This document shows, piece after piece, positions 54,902 through 64,000 of a stretch of 64,000 bases of DNA. Position 1 is the first letter of the stretch. Each line of letters starts with the position of its first letter. The position numbers and the translations under genes are program-made. The notes under the pieces were generated by a model. That model was given only the letters and a program-made list of their open reading frames with translations, did no database searches and had not been told where the DNA came from. The stretch comes from Pseudomonas benzenivorans (GTDB lineage Bacteria; Pseudomonadota; Gammaproteobacteria; Pseudomonadales; Pseudomonadaceae): assembly GCF_033547155.1 (NCBI RefSeq), contig NZ_CP137892.1, positions 3,162,001 through 3,226,000 on the forward strand, given 5' to 3'.

Positions 54902-54945
54902 GATGCACTCCTGCAAAAAACTGTTGGTGTTCGAAGGCCAGCCGC

Positions 54946-57297
54946 TTAGAAGGTCTGGCCGAGGGAGAACTGGAAGACCTGGGTATCGGCATCGTCCGGC
55001 TTGACCACCGGCATGGCCAGACTGAAGCTCAGCGGGCCGAGGGCGGTGATCCAGGTCAGGCCGACCCCCACGGAGCTGGCCAGCTCGCCGGCGTCGATGC
55101 CATTGCAACTGGTCTGGGTGCTGCCGCAGCTGGTATCGAAGACGTTGCCCACATCCCAGAACAGTGCGGTGCGCAGCGAGCGCTGATCCTTGACGAAGGG
55201 CATCGGGAACAGCAACTCGACACCGCCCTGCACCAGCACGTTGCCACCGAACGGCAGCGGGTCCTGGTCGGGGTCGCGCTGAGTACCCGGGTTGGTGCCC
55301 TTGCTCGGGGTGCTGCGCGGGCCCAGGCTGTTGTCGTCGAAACCACGTACCGAGTTGAAGCCGCCGGCGTAGTAGTGCTCGTAGAACGGCAGCTCGGAGG
55401 TCGAACCGTAGCTGTCGCCATAGCCCAACTGGGTGTGCAGGCGCAGGGTGTAGGTATCGTTCAGCGGCTTGAAGATCTGGCCGCGGTAGTCGAGCTTGTA
55501 GAACGACAGGTCGCTGCCCGGAATGGTGGTCTCGAACACCAGGCTCTGGGAATGGCCGCGATTGGCCAGCACGCCGCGGTTGAGGGTCGACTCCGACCAG
55601 CCCACGGAGGCCTTGAAGTTCAGGTAGCGCTCGCCTTCCTGGTCGATGAACTTGAAGATCTCGTCGACGGTGAAGACGCCGGTGTTGATGGTGTCCTGCT
55701 GGGCGGTCAGGCCGTAGGTCAGGCGCGAGGTCTCGCTGATCGGGTAGCCGATGCTCACACCTGCACCGAGGCTGTCCACCGCGAAGCTGGAGACCTGGGT
55801 ATCCAGTTCGTCGTAGTCGGTGGTTCGGTAGAAGGCGTTGTAGCCCAGGCTGACGCCATCCGGGGTCCAGTAGGGATCGACGAAGCCGAAGTTGTAGCTG
55901 GTCTGGTACTCGCTGCGGTTGAGGCCGAGGCTGACCTTGTTGCCGGTACCGAGGAAGTTGCTCTGGCTGATGGAGCCACCGAGGATCAGGCCGGCATTCT
56001 GGGCGAAGCCGACGCTGGCGGTGATGGAGCCAGATGCCTGCTCTTCGACGCTGTAGTTGACGTCGATCTGGTCGTCGGTACCCGGTACCGGCGGGGTCTC
56101 GACGTTGACTTCCTTGAAGTAGCCGAGGCGCTCCAGGCGGGTCTTGGACTGGTCGATCAGGTAGGTCGAAGCCCAGCCCCCCTCCATCTGGCGCATCTCG
56201 CGCCGCAACACTTCGTCCTCGGACTTGGTGTTGCCACGGAAGTTGATGCGGTTGACATAGGCGCGCTTGCCCGGGTCGACGACGAAGGTGATCGACACGC
56301 TGTCGTCTTCGTCATGGGCTTCCGGCACCGCGTTGACGTTGGCGAAGGTATAGCCTTCGTTGCCCAGGCGGCGAGTGATCAGCTCCGAGGTGGTGGTCAT
56401 CACCTTGCGCGAAAACACCTGCCCTTCCTTGACCAGCAGCAGCGCACGAATGTCCTCTTCCGGCACCTTCAGGTCGCCGGACAACTTGACCTCGCGCACG
56501 CTGTACTTCTGCCCTTCATCGACGTTGACCGTGATGTAGACGTGCTTCTTGTCCGGGGTGATGGACACCTGGGTGGAGGAGATGTCCATGTTGATGTAGC
56601 CGCGGTCCAGATAATAGGAACGCAGGCGCTCCAAGTCGCCGGAGAGCTTCTCACGGGCGTACTTGTCGTCGTTCTTGAAGAAGGACAGCCAGTTGCTGGT
56701 CTTCAGCTCGAACAGGTCGATCAGGTCCTCGTCGGCAAAGACGCTGTTGCCCACCACGTTGATGTGCTGAATGGCGGCGACCGAACCCTCGTTGATATTG
56801 ATCTTCAGCGCCACGCGGTTGCGCGGCTGGGGGATCACTTCGGTCTCGATCTCGGCAGAGTAGCGACCCTGGGCCACGTACTGACGCTGCAGTTCGTTGC
56901 GCACGCCCTCGAGGGTGGCACGCTGGAAGATTTCGCCTTCGGCCAGGCCGGATTGACTGAGCCCCTTGAGCAGGTCTTCGCTGGTGATCGCCTTGTTGCC
57001 CTCGATCTCGATGCTGGAAATCGACGGGCGCTCCACCAGGGTAATGACCAGCACGTCGCCATCGCGCCCCAGCTGGATGTCCTGGAAGAAACCGGTCTTG
57101 AACAGTTCGCGGGTTGCCTCCACCAGGCCGCGGTCATCGACCTGCTGGCCGACATTGAGCGGCAAGGCGCCGAACACGCTGCCGGCGGAGACCCGCTGGA
57201 GACCGTTGACGCGAATATCGGAGATGGTGAAGGACTCGGCGTGAACTTCGGCGATCATCAATGCGGCAAGCACCGCAGGTAGCAGCAGACGTTTCAT
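54946..57297 (-). CDS. bamA: outer membrane protein assembly factor BamA (Omp85)
   Basis: A 783-residue essential outer-membrane insertase. Signal peptide 1-20 (ending AEVHA), five POTRA domains (FTISDIRVNGLQRVSAGSVF first), then a 16-strand barrel. The loop-6 VRGF motif is in FNSVRGFDDNSLGP; the C-terminus ends in FSLGQTF with a terminal Phe, the beta signal. Two cysteines (DTSCGSTQTSCNGID) near the last strands may pair. Start MKRLLLPAVLAAL at 57297. A terminator hairpin separates it from rseP. Confidence 0.97.
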   Translation of the reverse strand: MKRLLLPAVLAALMIAEVHAESFTISDIRVNGLQRVSAGSVFGALPLNVGQQVDDRGLVEATRELFKTGFFQDIQLGRDGDVLVITLVERPSISSIEIEGNKAITSEDLLKGLSQSGLAEGEIFQRATLEGVRNELQRQYVAQGRYSAEIETEVIPQPRNRVALKININEGSVAAIQHINVVGNSVFADEDLIDLFELKTSNWLSFFKNDDKYAREKLSGDLERLRSYYLDRGYINMDISSTQVSITPDKKHVYITVNVDEGQKYSVREVKLSGDLKVPEEDIRALLLVKEGQVFSRKVMTTTSELITRRLGNEGYTFANVNAVPEAHDEDDSVSITFVVDPGKRAYVNRINFRGNTKSEDEVLRREMRQMEGGWASTYLIDQSKTRLERLGYFKEVNVETPPVPGTDDQIDVNYSVEEQASGSITASVGFAQNAGLILGGSISQSNFLGTGNKVSLGLNRSEYQTSYNFGFVDPYWTPDGVSLGYNAFYRTTDYDELDTQVSSFAVDSLGAGVSIGYPISETSRLTYGLTAQQDTINTGVFTVDEIFKFIDQEGERYLNFKASVGWSESTLNRGVLANRGHSQSLVFETTIPGSDLSFYKLDYRGQIFKPLNDTYTLRLHTQLGYGDSYGSTSELPFYEHYYAGGFNSVRGFDDNSLGPRSTPSKGTNPGTQRDPDQDPLPFGGNVLVQGGVELLFPMPFVKDQRSLRTALFWDVGNVFDTSCGSTQTSCNGIDAGELASSVGVGLTWITALGPLSFSLAMPVVKPDDADTQVFQFSLGQTF

Positions 57298-57321
57298 GAA
57301 GTCCTTTCTTATTCCAACTGA

Positions 57322-57355
57322 CAATAAAAAATCTGTCGCTCGAGGCGACAGATTT
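57322..57355 (-). terminator. hairpin terminator between rseP and bamA
   Basis: On the minus strand AAATCTGTCGC-CTCGA-GCGACAGATTT followed by TTTATTG: an 11-bp perfect stem plus T-run, a good rho-independent terminator. Confidence 0.85.
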
Positions 57356-57370
57356 GTAATTCAGTAGCGA

Positions 57371-58723
57371 TTACAGACGACTAAGGTCGTTGACCAGGGC
57401 CAGCAACATCACCCCTATCACCAAACTGATGCCGATCTGCATCCCCCAACCCTGCACCCGTTCCGGCAGCGGACGGCCGCGCGCCCACTCGACCAGATAA
57501 AAAAGCAGATGCCCCCCATCCAGCACTGGGATTGGCAACAGATTGAGAACCCCCAGACTTATGCTCAGGTAGGCCAGGAAGGTCAGGAAATCCCCCAGGC
57601 CCGACTCAGCCGAAGCGCCCGCCACTTTAGCAATGGTTATCGGCCCGCTCAAGTTTTTTACCGAGAGCTCGCCGAACAGCATTTTCTTCAGCGAATCGAG
57701 GGTCAGCAGGCTCATCGCCCAGGTTCGCGACAGCGCTTCGCCCACCGCCTCCAGGGGCCCGAAGCTGATCTCGCGCAGCATCTCGGGCGGCCACTCGCCC
57801 CCCTCCACGCCTGCGCCCAGATAGCCACTGCGCGCCTCGCCCTCGCCGCGCGCAGACAAGGTCAGCGACAGCTCTCGCTGCCGCCCCTGACGCTCGATCA
57901 GCAGGCTGACCCGCTGGCCCGGCATGGCCCGCACACGATCGACCAACTGCTGCCAATCGTCGAGCGACCGCTCGTTCAAAGCCAGAATGCGATCGCCGGC
58001 CTGCAGACCGGCCGCCTTGGCCGGCCCCTCGGGGTCCAGCTGCGCCAGCACCGGCTCCAGCGCCGGACGCCAGGGCCGGATGCCCAGGGCGGCGATGGGG
58101 TCCGGCTCGTCGACCCCTTGCAGCCAGTCGACCAGCTCAATCTGCCGCGGAGTGCCGACCGTGGAGCCCTGCTCACGCACGGTGATCGGCAGCGGCCCGC
58201 TCTCACCCAGACGACGCACCAGTTGCAGGTTGACCGCCGCCCAGCCGGTAGTCGGTTCGTCGTTCACCGCGACGATCTCCTGCCCCACCTGCAGCCCGGC
58301 GGCTGCCGCCAGACTGCCATCCTCCACGGCACCTATGACCGGCCGCACCTGCAGGCTGCCGAGCATGGCCACCAGCCAGAAGAACAGCAGCGCGAGAAGA
58401 AAGTTGGCGATCGGCCCGGCCGCAACGATGGCGATACGCTGACGCACGCTCTTGCGATTGAACGACTGCTCGAGCTGCTCCGGCGGCACCTCGACCTCGC
58501 GCTCATCGAGCATCTTGACGTAGCCGCCCAGGGGAATGGCGGCGATCACGAACTCCGTGCCCTGACGGTCATACCAGCGCAACAACGGAGTGCCGAAACC
58601 GACCGAAAAGCGCAGCACCCGCACCCCGCAGCGCCGCGCGACCCAGAAATGGCCGAACTCGTGAAAGGTCACCAACACCCCGAGTGCAATCAGGGTGCCG
58701 ACAATCATATACAGCGTACTCAT
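57371..58723 (-). CDS. rseP: site-2 protease RseP (MucP)
   Basis: A 450-residue inner-membrane zinc metalloprotease that cuts the anti-sigma factor MucA/RseA during envelope stress. HEFGH zinc motif at residues 21-25, second active-site motif NLLPIPVLDGGHLL near the C-terminus, two PDZ domains between (around EPTTGWAAVNLQL and AAGLQAGDRILALNERS). Four transmembrane helices. Eighteen bases after dxr. Confidence 0.96.
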   Translation of the reverse strand: MSTLYMIVGTLIALGVLVTFHEFGHFWVARRCGVRVLRFSVGFGTPLLRWYDRQGTEFVIAAIPLGGYVKMLDEREVEVPPEQLEQSFNRKSVRQRIAIVAAGPIANFLLALLFFWLVAMLGSLQVRPVIGAVEDGSLAAAAGLQVGQEIVAVNDEPTTGWAAVNLQLVRRLGESGPLPITVREQGSTVGTPRQIELVDWLQGVDEPDPIAALGIRPWRPALEPVLAQLDPEGPAKAAGLQAGDRILALNERSLDDWQQLVDRVRAMPGQRVSLLIERQGRQRELSLTLSARGEGEARSGYLGAGVEGGEWPPEMLREISFGPLEAVGEALSRTWAMSLLTLDSLKKMLFGELSVKNLSGPITIAKVAGASAESGLGDFLTFLAYLSISLGVLNLLPIPVLDGGHLLFYLVEWARGRPLPERVQGWGMQIGISLVIGVMLLALVNDLSRL

Positions 58724-58741
58724 AGGTTTTCTCCGCGCCGA

Positions 58742-59925
58742 TCAATCGCGGCGATTCAGCCAGTGCATGGCTCTTTCCCGCGCCTGCAGATCGGCCGCCA
58801 ACACCGCATCCAGACTTTCGACCGCCACGACAGGCTCTGCGTTCAGCACCCGATCGATGATACTCGCGATCTCGGGAAAGCGTACCCGCCGCTCGAGGAA
58901 GGCCGCCACCGCCACTTCGTTGGCCGCATTGAGCATGGCCGGCGCCGTACCGCCCGCCTCCGCGGCCTGACGAGCCAGGCGCAGGCAGGGGAAACGCTGC
59001 TCGTCCGGCGCCTGGAAATCCAGACGCGCCACGGCGAACAGGTCCAGCGGCGCCACCCCGGAGTCGATGCGCTGCGGCCAGGCCAGCGCGTGACTGATGG
59101 GCGTGCGCATATCCGGGTTACCCAGCTGCGCCAGCACCGAACCGTCGACATAGTCGACCAGCGAATGGATCACGCTCTGCGGATGGATCACCACCTCGAC
59201 CTGCGCCGGCTTGGCATCGAACAACCAGCAGGCCTCGATCAGCTCCAGGCCCTTGTTCATCATGCTCGCCGAATCCACGGAGATCTTGCGCCCCATCGAC
59301 CAGTTGGGATGGGCACAGGCCTGCTCCGGGGAGACCTCGGCCAGCCGCTCGAGCGGTGTCTCGCGGAACGGGCCACCGGAGGCGGTCAGCATGATCCGCC
59401 GCACCCCGACCTGCTGCAGGCCACGCCCGTAATCGCCGGGCAGACATTGGAAGATTGCGTTGTGCTCGCTGTCGATCGGCAACAGGGTCGCACCACTGCG
59501 GCGCACCGCCTCGATAAACAGGGCGCCGGACATCACCAGCGCTTCCTTGTTGGCCAGCAGCACCTTCTTGCCGGCCTCGACAGCGGCCAGGGTCGGTTTG
59601 AGCCCGGCGGCGCCGACAATGGCGGCCATCACCGCGTCCACCTGCGGATGCCCGGCCACCTCGCACAACCCCTCCTCCCCGCTGAGCACCCGGGTGGACA
59701 GGCCGGCGGCATGCAAGCCACCCTGCAGCTGACTGGCCGAACGGGCATCGGCCACCACGGCGAAGCGCGGCCGGTAGATCAGGCACAGCGCCTCCAGCTC
59801 GGCGAGACGGCTATGACCGGACAGCGCGAAGACCTGATAGCGCTCGGGATGCCGGGCAATCACATCGAGGGTACTGAGGCCGATGGAGCCCGTCGCCCCC
59901 AGTACGGTGATCTGCTGGGGCCGAC

Positions 59926-59929
<4 letters not shown>
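58742..59929 (-). CDS. dxr: 1-deoxy-D-xylulose 5-phosphate reductoisomerase Dxr
   Basis: A 395-residue NADPH enzyme making MEP, the committed step of this isoprenoid route. NADPH motif GATGSIG at residues 11-17; metal and substrate residues in [14 protein letters not shown] and [35 protein letters not shown]. The start is a GTG at 59929 overlapping the cdsA stop (GTGA), giving [11 protein letters not shown]; upstream open frame is antisense/other-frame cdsA. Confidence 0.95.
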
Positions 59930-60740
<811 letters not shown>

Positions 60741-60741
<1 letters not shown>

Positions 60742-61496
60742 TAAGCGCGCGCCTCGGCCTCGACCTGATCACTGGTTTTACCGAAGCGCCGCTGGCGCTT
60801 GGCGAAGTCGGCCAGCGCCTTGCGCATGGCCTCGTGCTTGAAGTCCGGCCAGAACAGGTCGGAGAAGTACAGCTCGCTGTAGGCCAGCTGCCACAGCAGG
60901 AAGTTGCTGATGCGGTGCTCCCCGCCGGTGCGGATGCACAGGTCGGGCAAGGGCAGATCGCCGGTGGCCAGGCAGCCCTGGAGCAACTGCGGGGTGATGT
61001 CTTCGGGGCGCAGATGCCCACCCTGAACCTCTCGCGCCAAACGCTGCGCGGCCTGGGCGATATCCCACTGGCCGCCGTAGTTGGCCGCGATCTGCAGGAT
61101 GAAGCGCTTGTCGCCGGCGGTCTGCGCCTCGGCATCGCGCATGGCCGCCTGCAGCTCCGGGTGGAAACGCGAACGGTCGCCGATGATACGCAGGCTAATG
61201 CCATTGTCGTTGAGCTTCTTGGCCTCACGACGCAGGGCACCGAGGAACAGCTCCATCAGCGCCCCTACCTCGTCGGCGGGGCGCTGCCAGTTCTCGCTGG
61301 AGAAGGCGAACAGGGTCAGCACCTCGACCCCCGCCTCGGCACAGACCTCGATGACCGCGCGCACCGCATCGACACCCGCCTTGTGCCCGGCCACCCCCGG
61401 CAGCAAACGCTTCTTCGCCCAGCGATTGTTGCCGTCCATGATGATCGCCACGTGTCGTGGCACGGCTAGCTGGCCGCCGCGGCTGGTCTTGTCCAT
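60741..61496 (-). CDS. uppS: undecaprenyl diphosphate synthase UppS (IspU)
   Basis: A 251-residue cis-prenyltransferase making the C55 carrier lipid for cell wall and LPS. Catalytic Asp21 in IIMDGNNRWAKKR; FAFSSENWQRPADEV; DLPLPDLCIRTGGEHRISNFLLWQLAYSEL contains the metal/diphosphate Arg and Glu sites. Seventeen bases after frr. Confidence 0.96.
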
Positions 61497-61512
61497 GACG
61501 ATATCCTGGCCG

Positions 61513-62070
61513 TCAGACGGCCATCAGATCCGCTTCTTTCTGCTTCATCGCGACATCGATCTCGGCCACGAACTTGTCCGTCAGCTTCTGTACCTCATCG
61601 GCGGCGCGACGCTCTTCGTCCTCGCTGATTTCCTTCTCCTTGACCAGATCCTTCAACTGGCTCATGGCATCGCGGCGGATGTTGCGCACCGCCACCCGGG
61701 CATCTTCCGCGGCATCGCGCGCCTGCTTGGTGAAGCCCTTGCGGGTCTCCTCGGTCAGGGCCGGCATGGTCACCAGCAACAACTCACCCAGGTTGGTCGG
61801 GTTGAAGCCCAGACCGGAACTCTGGATCGCCTTGTCCACAGCGGCCAGCATGTTGCGCTCGAAGGCCACGACCTGCAGGGTGCGCGAATCCTTGACCGTG
61901 ACGTTGGCGACCTGGTTGATCGGCGTATCGGTGCCGTAGTAGGGCACCATCACGCCCGCCAGAATGCTCGGGTGAGCCTGGCCGGTACGGATGCGGCTAA
62001 AGGCATGAGCCAGCGACTCCAGGCTCTTCTTCATGCGCTCTTGGGCGTCTTTCTTGATCTCGTTGATCAT
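61513..62070 (-). CDS. frr: ribosome recycling factor Frr
   Basis: A 185-residue two-domain protein that with EF-G splits post-termination ribosomes. Family blocks [35 protein letters not shown] and [34 protein letters not shown] overlaps the pyrH stop (ATGA). Confidence 0.97.
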   Translation of the reverse strand: MINEIKKDAQERMKKSLESLAHAFSRIRTGQAHPSILAGVMVPYYGTDTPINQVANVTVKDSRTLQVVAFERNMLAAVDKAIQSSGLGFNPTNLGELLLVTMPALTEETRKGFTKQARDAAEDARVAVRNIRRDAMSQLKDLVKEKEISEDEERRAADEVQKLTDKFVAEIDVAMKQKEADLMAV

Positions 62071-62810
62071 GCTTCACCTTCCTCGATCAGAGTGCCTTCG
62101 GTGCCACCCACTACCACATTGAGCAGGGCGCCGGGCTTGTTCATGTTGAATACGCGCAACGGCATCTGGTGGTCACGACACAGGCAGATGGCCGTCAGAT
62201 CCATCACCCCCAGCTTGCGGTCCAGCACCTCATCGTAGGTCAGGCGCTCGAACTTCTCAGCATGCGGGTCCTTGAACGGGTCGGCCGTATAGACGCCGTC
62301 CACCTTGGTCGCCTTCAGCACCACGTCGGCATCGACCTCGATGGCCCGCAGGCAGGCCGCCGAGTCGGTGGTAAAGAAGGGATTGCCGGTACCGGCGGCG
62401 AAAATCACCACCTCGCCGGTCTTGAGATGGCGCATGGCCTTGCGCCGATCGTAATGGTCGGTCACCCCGACCATGGAAATCGCCGACATGACGATGGCCG
62501 GGATGTTCGAACGCTCCAGGGCGTCGCGCATGGCCAGGGCGTTCATCACGGTGGCCAGCATGCCCATATGGTCGCCGGTGACCCTGTCCATGCCCGCAGC
62601 GCTCAAGGCTGCGCCACGGAACAGGTTACCACCACCAATCACCAGGCCGACCTGTACGCCGATACCGACCAGCTGACCGACTTCCAGCGCCATGCGATCG
62701 AGCACCTTGGGATCGATGCCGAAGTCCTCCGAGCCCATCAATGCCTCGCCGCTCAGTTTGAGCAGAATGCGCTTGTAGCGCGGTTGCCGACCACTAACCT
62801 GCTGAGCCAT
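62067..62810 (-). CDS. pyrH: UMP kinase PyrH
   Basis: A 247-residue hexameric amino-acid-kinase-fold enzyme phosphorylating [16 protein letters not shown] near the N-terminus, [31 protein letters not shown] and [20 protein letters not shown]. Start [14 protein letters not shown] at 62810; more open frame upstream lies in the tsf-pyrH gap and lacks similarity. UTP inhibition is expected from the family. Confidence 0.97.
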   Translation of the reverse strand: MAQQVSGRQPRYKRILLKLSGEALMGSEDFGIDPKVLDRMALEVGQLVGIGVQVGLVIGGGNLFRGAALSAAGMDRVTGDHMGMLATVMNALAMRDALERSNIPAIVMSAISMVGVTDHYDRRKAMRHLKTGEVVIFAAGTGNPFFTTDSAACLRAIEVDADVVLKATKVDGVYTADPFKDPHAEKFERLTYDEVLDRKLGVMDLTAICLCRDHQMPLRVFNMNKPGALLNVVVGGTEGTLIEEGEA

Positions 62811-62945
62811 TACCCGTCTCTCCTGCGGCGTTTGAATGCTGTGCGGGCCTATAAACCCGCGATGTTCGGGCGGTTTGACCACACCCGAGGCCTTTGGTGC
62901 CAAGCACCCCAGACCGCCTCCTCAAGGCGGATTGCCACCCTAGTT

Positions 62946-62982
62946 TGACAAAGAGGCTGCACGCGCGAGCGGGCAGCCTCTT
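62946..62982 (-). terminator. terminator of tsf
   Basis: On the minus strand AAGAGGCTGC, a 12-base loop and GCAGCCTCTT followed by TGTC: ten-base-pair stem but a short T-run. Separates tsf from pyrH. Confidence 0.65.
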
Positions 62983-63016
62983 CGGGGCGACAGCCTGAGT
63001 AGACTGCTAGACCAGT

Positions 63017-63880
63017 TTACTGCTTGCTGGCAGCAACCTGAGCAGCGACTTCGGCAGCGAAGTCGGTCTCGGCCTTCTCGATGCCTTCGCCTACTTCGTA
63101 ACGCACGAAGGAAACGATCTCGGCACCGGCCTTCTTCACCAGATCACCGACCTTGACTTCCGGGTCCATGATGAACGCCTGCTCAACCAGGCTGGCTTCG
63201 GCCAGGAACTTGGCGATACGGCCTTTGACCATGTTCTCGACGATGTTTTCCGGCTTGCCGGCGATCTTCTCGGCGTTGAGCTGCAGGAAGATTTCCTTCT
63301 CCTTGGCAACCAGCTCCTCGGAAACCTGATCCGGGCTGACAACGGCCGGGTTGGACGCCGCCACGTGCATGGCAACATGCTTGGCCAGCTCGTCGCTGCC
63401 GCCCTTCAGGACCACCAGAACACCGATGCGGTGGCCGTGCAGGTAGGCACCGACGGTGTCGCCGGACACGGCGGTCAGACGACGGATGTTGACGTTCTCA
63501 CCACACTTGGCAACCAGCGCTTCGCGAGCGGATTCACGGGAAGCGATCAGCGGCGCGGCATCGGTCAGGTTCTGCTCGAAGGCCTCGTCCAGGCTCTCCT
63601 TGACGAAGGCCTTGAAGTCGTCCTGCAGGGCCAGGAAGTCGGTCTGCGAGTTGACTTCGATGATCAGGCCACGGCCGCCTTCGACGCGCACGGCGATCGA
63701 ACCCTCGGCGGCGATGTTGCCGGCCTTCTTGGCGGCCTTGATGGCGCCGGAAGCGCGCATGTCGTCGATGGCCTTCTCGATATCGCCACCAGCGGCAACC
63801 AGGGCCTTCTTGCACTCCATCATGCCTTGGCCGGTACGCTCGCGCAGTTCTTTAACCAGGGCTGCAGTAATCTCTGCCAT
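63017..63880 (-). CDS. tsf: elongation factor Ts
   Basis: A 287-residue nucleotide-exchange factor for EF-Tu. N-terminal UBA-like region (ALVKELRERTGQGMMECKKALVAAGGDIEKAIDDMR, residues 8-43) contains the TGxGxMxCK signature; EVNSQTDFLALQDDFKAF is the EF-Tu contact block. rpsB is expected upstream, beyond the window edge. Confidence 0.97.
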   Translation of the reverse strand: MAEITAALVKELRERTGQGMMECKKALVAAGGDIEKAIDDMRASGAIKAAKKAGNIAAEGSIAVRVEGGRGLIIEVNSQTDFLALQDDFKAFVKESLDEAFEQNLTDAAPLIASRESAREALVAKCGENVNIRRLTAVSGDTVGAYLHGHRIGVLVVLKGGSDELAKHVAMHVAASNPAVVSPDQVSEELVAKEKEIFLQLNAEKIAGKPENIVENMVKGRIAKFLAEASLVEQAFIMDPEVKVGDLVKKAGAEIVSFVRYEVGEGIEKAETDFAAEVAAQVAASKQ

Positions 63881-63948
63881 CTTGAAAATCCTCTCGGTAG
63901 GTCTTCAACCATTGCACCCGTCAGCTCGGGCGCTCGATTCTGTGAGTG

Positions 63949-63977
63949 GCAAAAAGGGGGCCTAGCCCCCTTTTTGC
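63949..63977 (-). terminator. palindromic hairpin between rpsB (outside) and tsf
   Basis: GCAAAAAGGGGGC-CTA-GCCCCCTTTTTGC, fully symmetrical with a T5 run on either strand. It lies about 70 bases before the tsf start and probably acts as an attenuator after rpsB. Confidence 0.75.
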
Positions 63978-64000
63978 GCAGCGAGTAACGCTAGATGCTT

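Noticed and set aside
54936..54960. GGCCAG/CTGGCC inverted repeat spanning the bamA stop codon
   Set aside because: Six-base-pair stem with a 13-base loop and no T-run; too weak to call a terminator.

Overview
The window is a 64 kb stretch of a high-GC gammaproteobacterial chromosome, almost certainly Pseudomonas or a close relative in the Pseudomonadaceae. Evidence: the bra branched-chain amino acid transport operon; the finR/fpr pair; an erdR-type regulator; the order recX-recA-pncC / mutS-fdxA-rsmZ-rpoS-nlpD-pcm-surE-truD-ispF-fghA-adhC / gfnR / ispD-ftsB-eno-kdsA-pyrG-tilS-accA-dnaE-rnhB-lpxB-lpxA-fabZ-lpxD-skp-bamA-rseP-dxr-cdsA-uppS-frr-pyrH-tsf, which from memory is the order in P. aeruginosa; and Pseudomonas-type families such as DUF5064 and the PA3611 family. 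The species cannot be named from sequence alone. No rRNA, tRNA, insertion sequence, prophage, integrase or CRISPR array was seen.

Layout. 1-4.7 kb: the end of a small hydroxyacid dehydrogenase / hydroxypyruvate isomerase-like operon, then a four-gene phosphonate-type ABC importer (putative selenate family) with two paralogous permeases. 4.8-10.4 kb: a DUF2288 gene and braCDEFG, with a hairpin terminator between braC and braD and another after braG. 10.4-16.4 kb: an accessory-like strip of small genes: an RsuA-like protein lacking the catalytic Asp, a YehS-like protein, a DUF1326/DUF2182 putative metal-binding pair, trmO, a divergent monooxygenase/VOC pair and a PAS-GAF-GGDEF cyclase. 16.4-24.1 kb: fpr/finR, erdR, an EamA transporter overlapping tapT tail to tail, a PA3611-family secreted protein, a beta-CASP metallo-hydrolase and a LOG-like protein. 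24.2-31.9 kb: the SOS/mismatch repair/stress block, recX-recA with a LexA box, pncC, mutS, fdxA, the sRNA gene rsmZ with its GacA-type upstream palindrome, and rpoS-nlpD. 32-39 kb: popT-like DUF368 gene, pcm, surE, truD, ispF and the glutathione-dependent formaldehyde detoxification genes fghA-adhC with divergent gfnR. 39-64 kb: a long minus-strand run of essential genes for isoprenoid (ispD, dxr, uppS), cell division (ftsB), glycolysis (eno), lipid A (kdsA, lpxB, lpxA, lpxD), fatty acids (accA, fabZ), nucleotides (pyrG, pyrH), replication (dnaE, rnhB), envelope assembly (skp, bamA, rseP, cdsA) and translation (tilS, frr, tsf).

Gene cooperation. The 50.9-62 kb run makes the outer membrane: LpxA/D/B build lipid A, FabZ feeds acyl chains, Skp and BamA insert porins, RseP relays envelope stress, and Dxr/IspD/IspF/UppS supply the undecaprenyl carrier that the DUF368 protein probably recycles. 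RsmZ and RpoS sit together as two outputs of stationary-phase control. Many genes overlap by ATGA, GTGA or TGATG, implying translational coupling.

No clearly new multi-gene system was found. The least explained items are the RsuA-like protein without its catalytic Asp, the Cys-rich DUF1326 / Met-rich DUF2182 pair, the selenate-type importer, and a perfect ten-base palindrome (TTGTATACAA) placed upstream of two unrelated transcription units.
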